Shown here: one piece after another, positions 37,346 through 43,100 of the stretch | How positions within the stretch are numbered: position 1 is the stretch's first letter | Layout: every line of letters begins with the position of its first letter | From: an uncultured Bacteroidales bacterium | GTDB taxonomy: Bacteria > Bacteroidota > Bacteroidia > Bacteroidales > UBA932 | Length of the DNA stretch: 43,100 bases | NCBI GenBank assembly: GCA_946546175.1 | Contig: CAMNNY010000117.1 | Coordinates: forward strand, 1 to 43,100 | Direction of reading: 5' to 3' | Program-made: the position numbers and the translations under genes | The notes under the pieces: generated by a model | Databases searched by the model: none | What the model was told of the DNA's origin: nothing | The model's input: the letters and a program-made list of their open reading frames with translations, nothing else

Positions 37346-40038
37346 TGAAACGCATCATCCTGATTCTTGCCGCGCTTCTGGCGGGCTCTATCGCGAGTTT
37401 TTCGCAGGATTATGAGCCCAAGGCAGACGACAGGGCAGTCGTCACTATAGGAAATGCCCGTTTTACGGTACTTACCAGCAGGCTTATACGTATGGAGTGG
37501 GCCGAGGACGGAGTATTTGAAGACAGAGCCACCCTCGGCGTAGTCAACCGCCTCCTCCCAGTACCTGAGTTCAAGGCAAATAAGAACTCGAAACGTCTTG
37601 TTATCCGTACCTCCGATCTTACACTTACCTACAAAAACACCGGCAAGTTCAGCTCAGACAATCTCATCGTTGAGTTCAAGCTGAACGGCAGGAAGACCAG
37701 ATGGGCCTTCGGAATGTCCGACGAAGACAACCTTCTGGGCACATGCCGCACGCTCGATCTTTGCGACGGAGAGACCACAATGGATCCCTTCGACAAGGGT
37801 GTCGCTTCGCGCGCAGGCTGGGCGGTGCTTGATGAGAGCGGGCGCCACGTGTTCGTACCCACCGGCACCGACTGGGGTGACTGGGCCGAACCCCGCAAGG
37901 AGGGTGTAGACAGGCAGGATCTGTATATCTTCGCCTATGGCCACGACTACAAGGCAGCCGTTTCGGATTTCAGTAAAATAGCTGGGAAGACCCCTATGCC
38001 TCCCAAGTATGCCTTCGGATACTGGTGGTGCCGCTACTGGGAATACTCCGACTACGAAGTGCGCGACCTTATGCACCACTTCCGTGATTTCAGTATTCCC
38101 ATCGACGTGTTCATAATCGACATGGACTGGCACGAGACCTGGAAAGACCCGAAATTCGCCGGTTACAAGGACCAGTCGGGGCAGGATCTCGGATGGACAG
38201 GCTACACCTGGAAGGAAGACTTCTTTCCCAAACCGGAGAATCTCCTGAAAGACCTTCACAACCTTGGTGTCAAGACTTCGCTCAACATCCATCCTGCATC
38301 GGGCATCCAGCCATTCGAGGAGCCTTACGAGAGGATGCGGAAGGACTATCTTTCACGCGCCACAGTCTACGACGGCCCCAAGGACTTCATCCGCGAAGAC
38401 GGCTCCGACGCCTTCATACCATGGTGCATCGACCAGCGCGAATGGGCCGACGCATACTTCAATTCGGTTATGCATCCTATGGAGAAGATGGGGGTGGACT
38501 TCTGGTGGCTGGACTGGCAGCAGAAACGCCTCAACAAGGAGTTTATCCCCGGCATCAACCAGACTTTCTGGATCAACTACGTCTTCTTCAAGGATATGGA
38601 GAAGCGCGCTAAAACCGAAGGCAAGTATGCAGTCAGGCCCATGATCTACCACCGCTGGGGAGGAATCGGCAGCCACCGCTACCAGGTCGGTTTCTCCGGC
38701 GACACATACGCCACCTGGAAGGTACTCGGTTATCTGCCATGGTTTACCTCTACTGCCGCCAACGTGGGCTACGGCTACTGGGGGCACGACATAGGCGGCC
38801 ACATGCAGCCGCGCGGCGTGAAGTACACCAACCCGGAACTCTATACCCGCTGGATGCAGAGCGGAGTATTCACCCCCATCTACAAAAGCCACTCAACCAA
38901 GGACATGAGCATGGAGAAGCGCTTCTGGGTATTCCCCGACCACTTCGACGCCATGCGCGAAGCCATACGCCTCCGCTATACCCTCAGTCCGTATATCTAC
39001 ACCGCGGCCCGCGAGTGCTACGACACGGGCATTTCCCTCTGCAGGCCAATGTACTACGACTATCCCGAAGCGGAAGAAGCCTACTCGTTCAGGCAGCAGT
39101 TCATGTTCGGCGACGACATAATCGCGACCACCGTTTGCGAGCCCGTCGACAGCGCGACGGGCCTTGCTGGAAGGCAGATGTGGATGCCTGCAGGGAGCGA
39201 CTGGTACGACGTCTCGACCGGAACCACCTACAAAGGAGGCCGGACATACGACCTTCACTACACCATCTTCGAGAATCCATATTTCGTCAGGGCCGGAGCC
39301 ATCATACCGATGGCCATGCCCGACATCAAGTCGCTTCAGGAGCAGACCGACTCATACATCATTTTCGTCGCCCCCGGCGACGGGCAATCTGAAACCCGTC
39401 TCTACGAAGATGACGGCTCCACTCAGGCCTACCGCGAAGAATACGCTTTCACCCGCATCGAAAAGATATCCGATGCCACCGGACTCATCCTCACCGTCTA
39501 TCCCCGTGAAGGCAGCTACCGCGGCTCCAAGTCCACCCGCACGGTAAGGATTGTGCTCGACGGGGGTCTTCCGGCACAAAGCGTCTATGTCAACAGTCAC
39601 GCAATTCCCTACACACGCTTCCCCGAACAGTACCCGGACAAGTCAGTCTGGACTTACGACGGCGCCGCCCTCCAGACCATAATCAATCTCGTGCCTTCAG
39701 CAGCGGCAGAGCAGACTGAAGTCGTGGTCACCTATCCCGGAACAAACAAAGCCGACAGAGCTCTCGCTGACGGCAAGAAGGGTCTTCTTCGCAGGATTAC
39801 ATCCCTCAGCGAGGAGAGCAAGTATATGCACGCCGTCTACATCAACGACTGGAAGCAGATGCCCCTCGGATTCATCCGCGCAGCCGGCACCGGAAGCCAC
39901 ATCACCGAAGATCCCAACAATGCGGCGCAGTATCTCAGGGAACTGGATGTCATGGCCGCCTACGAGCCTTACGACATTCCGAGAGTGCCCGAAACATTCC
40001 GCACCAAACTCGCAGCATGGCTGGGAATCAACAGATAA
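37345..40038 (+). CDS. Glycoside hydrolase family 31 (alpha-glycosidase)
   Basis: PPKYAFGYWWCRYWEYSDYEV, IDVFIIDMDWHETWKDPKFAGYKDQSG, GVDFWWLDWQQ (nucleophile region), GFSGDTYATWKVLGYLPWFTSTAANVGYGYWGHDIGGH, PIYKSHS. Confidence 0.95.
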   Translation: MKRIILILAALLAGSIASFSQDYEPKADDRAVVTIGNARFTVLTSRLIRMEWAEDGVFEDRATLGVVNRLLPVPEFKANKNSKRLVIRTSDLTLTYKNTGKFSSDNLIVEFKLNGRKTRWAFGMSDEDNLLGTCRTLDLCDGETTMDPFDKGVASRAGWAVLDESGRHVFVPTGTDWGDWAEPRKEGVDRQDLYIFAYGHDYKAAVSDFSKIAGKTPMPPKYAFGYWWCRYWEYSDYEVRDLMHHFRDFSIPIDVFIIDMDWHETWKDPKFAGYKDQSGQDLGWTGYTWKEDFFPKPENLLKDLHNLGVKTSLNIHPASGIQPFEEPYERMRKDYLSRATVYDGPKDFIREDGSDAFIPWCIDQREWADAYFNSVMHPMEKMGVDFWWLDWQQKRLNKEFIPGINQTFWINYVFFKDMEKRAKTEGKYAVRPMIYHRWGGIGSHRYQVGFSGDTYATWKVLGYLPWFTSTAANVGYGYWGHDIGGHMQPRGVKYTNPELYTRWMQSGVFTPIYKSHSTKDMSMEKRFWVFPDHFDAMREAIRLRYTLSPYIYTAARECYDTGISLCRPMYYDYPEAEEAYSFRQQFMFGDDIIATTVCEPVDSATGLAGRQMWMPAGSDWYDVSTGTTYKGGRTYDLHYTIFENPYFVRAGAIIPMAMPDIKSLQEQTDSYIIFVAPGDGQSETRLYEDDGSTQAYREEYAFTRIEKISDATGLILTVYPREGSYRGSKSTRTVRIVLDGGLPAQSVYVNSHAIPYTRFPEQYPDKSVWTYDGAALQTIINLVPSAAAEQTEVVVTYPGTNKADRALADGKKGLLRRITSLSEESKYMHAVYINDWKQMPLGFIRAAGTGSHITEDPNNAAQYLRELDVMAAYEPYDIPRVPETFRTKLAAWLGINR

Positions 40039-40043
40039 TTGAG

Positions 40044-40051
40044 TATCTTTG
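40044..40051 (+). promoter_or_regulatory. -7 element (TATCTTTG) for the CBM9-like/GT2 pair; transcript predicted leaderless
   Basis: GAGTATCTTTG-AGCTT-ATG: element ends 5 nt before the ATG at 40057. Confidence 0.6.
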
Positions 40052-40056
40052 AGCTT

Positions 40057-40701
40057 ATGATCCGAAAAGTGTACATCCCCGAGGGGTTCGCCCCCTGTGA
40101 CATTCCGGAGCTGTTCCGCGAAGAAGGCCTCACATACGAGACAATCGACACCGTCAACTGGCCAGGGAAGTATCCCTACAAGCCGTTGGTCGAATTCGCT
40201 CTTGCCCACACCGGAGACAAACTCCTCATCCACTACCGCGTGGTCGAGCAGACTTCGCGTGCAGCGGCGGGGGAGGACCTCGGCCGTGTGTGGGAAGACT
40301 CCTGCGTGGAGTTCTTCTGCAGCTCCGACCCGTCCGACGGCCGGTACTACAACCTCGAGTGCAACTGCATCGGCAAGGTCCTGCTCGCCTGCGGCCCCGA
40401 CCGCCACAACCGTACAAAAGCCCCGAAGGAAGCGCTGGAGGGCATCCGACGCTGGTCTTCGCTCGGCAGCGAGCCTTTTGCTGAAAGGGCCTGCGGCCCT
40501 TGGGAGGTCTGCCTTATCGTCCCCGCCCGGGCGTTCTTCAATCACCGGCTTACCGGATTCGACTCGATCGAAATAAGAGGCAATTTCTACAAGTGCGGTG
40601 ATCTGCTCAGCACTCCCCATTTCCTGAGCTACGCTCCCATCGACACCCCCGAACCGGATTTCCACCGCCCGGAGTTCTTCATCCCCATCGCTTTCGAATG
40701 A
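40057..40701 (+). CDS. Carbohydrate-binding family 9-like protein without signal peptide
   Basis: LVEFALAHTGDKLLIHYRVVEQTSRAAAGEDLGRVWEDSCVEFFCSSDPSDGRYYNLECNCIGKVLLACG matches a CBM9-like fold pattern. The ATG at 40057 is preferred over the TTG at 40039, which lies upstream of the -7 element. Confidence 0.82.
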   Translation: MIRKVYIPEGFAPCDIPELFREEGLTYETIDTVNWPGKYPYKPLVEFALAHTGDKLLIHYRVVEQTSRAAAGEDLGRVWEDSCVEFFCSSDPSDGRYYNLECNCIGKVLLACGPDRHNRTKAPKEALEGIRRWSSLGSEPFAERACGPWEVCLIVPARAFFNHRLTGFDSIEIRGNFYKCGDLLSTPHFLSYAPIDTPEPDFHRPEFFIPIAFE

Positions 40702-41639
40702 AATACTCAGTAATCATACCTGTCTACAACAGACCGGACGAGATCAGCGAACTTCTCGCGAGTCTTGCCCGTCAGACATACACCGATTTCGAGGTAATCG
40801 TGGTCGAAGACGGATCTTCCGTCAAGAGCGAAGACGTTGTGAGACAGTATGAACCAAACTTCAAGATCAAGTATTTCTTCAAGCAAAATGAAGGCCCAGC
40901 CCTAGCCCGCAACCACGGGGCCATTCACTCTGAAGGCGACTATCTTCTGATACTCGACTCCGATACCGTGCTCCCCAAGGGCTGGTTCGAAGCCGTGGAT
41001 GAAGCCGTAGTGCGCGATCTTCCCGACGCCTTCGGCGGTCCCGACCGCGCAAGCGAGGATTTCAGCCCTATCCAGAAGGCCATCAGCTACTCGATGACTT
41101 CTTTTTTCACCACGGGGGGAATACGCGGAGGCAAGCGCAAGATCACACGTTTCTACCCGCGTTCTTTCAACATGGGAGTGCGCAAGGCCGTTTTTGCCGC
41201 CATGGGCGGATTTGCCCCCATGCGTTTTGGCGAAGATGTCGATCTCAGCATGAGGATAGTCGAAGCCGGCTACAAGACCCAGCTGATCCCCGGGATGTGG
41301 CTTTACCACAAGCGCCGCACAGATTTCCGCAAATTTTTCCGCCAGGTCATGAACTCCGGCAAGGCGCGCATTGCTCTTACCAGGCGCCATCCCGGTTCGT
41401 TGAAACTTGTCCACCTCCTGCCCCTCGGCTTTGTGTTCGCCTCGCTCATCCTGCCCTTTGACCTCATCTATGCCCTCCTCGTGTTCGTGGACTCCACAAA
41501 ACAGAACAAGAGCCCGAAAATCGGGCTCCTGAGCGTCGCTGCCGCTTATGTGCAGCTATGGGGTTACGGTCTTGGCTTTGTCGCCGGACTCTTCTCCAAA
41601 GAGCAGTCCAATATCGACAACGACCGGTTCTACCGTTAG
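40698..41639 (+). CDS. Glycosyltransferase family 2 protein
   Basis: [89 protein letters not shown] overlap with 40057..40701. Confidence 0.95.
   Translation: MKYSVIIPVYNRPDEISELLASLARQTYTDFEVIVVEDGSSVKSEDVVRQYEPNFKIKYFFKQNEGPALARNHGAIHSEGDYLLILDSDTVLPKGWFEAVDEAVVRDLPDAFGGPDRASEDFSPIQKAISYSMTSFFTTGGIRGGKRKITRFYPRSFNMGVRKAVFAAMGGFAPMRFGEDVDLSMRIVEAGYKTQLIPGMWLYHKRRTDFRKFFRQVMNSGKARIALTRRHPGSLKLVHLLPLGFVFASLILPFDLIYALLVFVDSTKQNKSPKIGLLSVAAAYVQLWGYGLGFVAGLFSKEQSNIDNDRFYR
41510..41528 (-). terminator. Probable intrinsic terminator of rho, inside the convergent GT2 CDS
   Basis: Perfect 8-bp stem GAGCCCGA-(3 nt)-TCGGGCTC. On the minus strand it is followed by TTGTTCTGTTTTG. It lies 108 nt after the rho stop codon. 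Confidence 0.6.
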
Positions 41640-43100
41640 AAAGAATCGTAGTACTTGGCCTCGCGCGGGCTCACCTTATTCATATTGTCGAGCAGATCCT
41701 GGTTGGTCTTGTACTCGTCCATGAGCTGAAGCATGAAGTTCATCGCTTCGGTAGGATTCATGTCGGCGAGGAGCTTGCGCAGGATCCATATCCTCTGACC
41801 GTTGTACTTCTCATACAGGAGGTCGTCACGACGTGTACCCGAGAGCACAACGTTGACAGCAGGGAAGATACGCCTGTTGGCGAGGGTCCTGTCGAGCTGG
41901 ATCTCGGAGTTGCCGGTACCCTTGAACTCCTCGAAGATGACATCGTCCATCTTGGAGCCTGTCTCTGTAAGAGCAGTAGCAAGAATGGTGAGCGAACCGC
42001 CGCCCTCTACATTTCGGGCAGCACCGAAGAAACGCTTCGGCTTCTGGAGGGCGTTGGCGTCGACACCACCGGTAAGCACCTTGCCTGATGCAGGCTGCAC
42101 GGTGTTGTAAGCGCGCGCAAGACGTGTGATTGAATCAAGGAGAATAACGACGTCGTGTCCGCACTCGACAAGCCTGCGGGCCTTCTCGAGAACCATGTTG
42201 GCCACCTTCACGTGGTGATCGGCCGGCTCATCGAAGGTGGAGGCCACAACCTCTGCCTTGACGCTGCGCTGCATGTCGGTAACCTCTTCAGGGCGCTCGT
42301 CGATAAGAAGCACGATTTCGTAGACCTCGGGATGGTTGTCCGCAATGGCATTGGCGATGCTCTTAAGGAGCATGGTCTTACCTGTCTTAGGCTGCGCGAC
42401 GATAAGGCCTCGCTGACCCTTGCCGATAGGAGAGAACATGTCTACGATGCGGCAGGAAGGATCCGAGCCGTGTCCATGGCCAAGGAGGTTGAATTTCTCG
42501 TCCGGGAAAAGGGGAGTGAGGAAGTCGAAAGGAACGCGGTCGCGGATAAACTCGGGAGTGCGTCCGTTGATGTATTTGACCTTGACGAGAGGGAAGTATT
42601 TGTCTCCCTCGCGAGGAGGCCTGATCTCGCCCGTGACGGTGTCGCCGTTCTTGAGTGCGTTCTGCTTGATCTGCTGCTGGGAGATATAGATATCGTCGGG
42701 GCTGTTGAGATAGTTGTAGTCCGAACTGCGCAGGAAGCCATAGCCGTCGGGCATGATCTCAAGAACGCCGGTAGCCTCTACCGTGCCCTCATACTCGGGG
42801 ACCTTCGGCTTCTGGGGCTGCTGGTTTTGATTCTGGTTCTGGGGCTTGGGCTGGCCTGCATTCTGGGCAGCAGCGCCTTCCTTCTTGCGCTCGAGCCTCT
42901 CCTGGGCTTTTGCAAGGATTGCGGCCTTTTTCTGCTCGGGAGTGGGTTCTGCCGAAGGCTTTGACGCAGCTGCAGACTCCGTCTGAGGCTTTTCTGCGGT
43001 AGCTTCTGACTCTTTCTGGGCCTTAGGCTTACGGCCGCGTTTCTTGGCCGCGGGCTTGGCGGCTTCGGCGGCAGGTTCATTGTCTTTTTCAGGCTCCTCA
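41636..43100 (-). CDS. rho: Transcription termination factor Rho (5' end truncated by the window edge)
   Basis: [109 protein letters not shown]. The frame stays open upstream of the listed 42754 ATG ([30 protein letters not shown]) to the window end. Confidence 0.97.
   Translation of the reverse strand, partial: EEPEKDNEPAAEAAKPAAKKRGRKPKAQKESEATAEKPQTESAAASKPSAEPTPEQKKAAILAKAQERLERKKEGAAAQNAGQPKPQNQNQNQQPQKPKVPEYEGTVEATGVLEIMPDGYGFLRSSDYNYLNSPDDIYISQQQIKQNALKNGDTVTGEIRPPREGDKYFPLVKVKYINGRTPEFIRDRVPFDFLTPLFPDEKFNLLGHGHGSDPSCRIVDMFSPIGKGQRGLIVAQPKTGKTMLLKSIANAIADNHPEVYEIVLLIDERPEEVTDMQRSVKAEVVASTFDEPADHHVKVANMVLEKARRLVECGHDVVILLDSITRLARAYNTVQPASGKVLTGGVDANALQKPKRFFGAARNVEGGGSLTILATALTETGSKMDDVIFEEFKGTGNSEIQLDRTLANRRIFPAVNVVLSGTRRDDLLYEKYNGQRIWILRKLLADMNPTEAMNFMLQLMDEYKTNQDLLDNMNKVSPREAKYYDSF

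Noticed and set aside
40039-40056. TTG start of the CBM9-like ORF as given in the ORF track
   Set aside because: The TATCTTTG promoter element lies downstream of this TTG; the ATG at 40057 is the better start.
42778-43080. Separate 100-aa minus-strand ORF at the right edge
   Set aside because: It is a shifted frame of the Rho N-terminal region, whose own frame stays open to the window end.
1-43100. CRISPR arrays, tRNA/rRNA genes, transposases, integrases or phage genes
   Set aside because: No regularly spaced repeats, cloverleaf or rRNA signatures, or mobile-element proteins were recognised on either strand.

Overview
This 43.1 kb window comes from a Bacteroidota genome (probably Bacteroidales). 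Supporting signs are TAnnTTTG -7 promoter elements, SusC/SusD pairs, a hybrid two-component regulator and a Rho protein with a long insertion. Housekeeping genes flank the window: mnmE on the left (GTG start, minus strand) and, on the right, a CBM9-like gene, a GT2 gene and rho (minus strand, truncated by the window edge). Between them lies a ~38 kb polysaccharide utilization locus (PUL) in three blocks. (A) Plus strand 1627-7120: a secreted protein resembling (alpha/alpha)6-toroid enzymes, a GH2, and a second toroid-like lipoprotein. (B) Minus strand 28414->7110: a lipoprotein in the SGBP position with a NAGPA-like C-terminus, SusC, SusD, SusC, SusD, an HTCS regulator, a 1408-aa GH3-GH127-type fusion, and a GH123-like DUF4091 protein. 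(C) Plus strand 28642-40038: a beta-helix GH28/GH49-like enzyme, a Big2+GH123-like protein, GH20, GH3-PA14 and GH31. The best candidates for something undescribed are the GH3-DUF1680(GH127) fusion with its Cys/Glu site intact, the paired GH123-like enzymes with GH20, the two poorly assignable toroid proteins around GH2, and the NAGPA-like lipoprotein. Sequence-level observations include a 41-bp divergent spacer with two near-leaderless promoters, a leaderless promoter before the CBM9-like gene, a palindrome at the predicted start of block C, a perfect 12-bp intercistronic hairpin before susC, and a probable rho terminator inside the convergent GT2 coding sequence. No tRNA, rRNA, CRISPR or mobile element was recognised. 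All family calls come from reading motifs by eye; no search was run.
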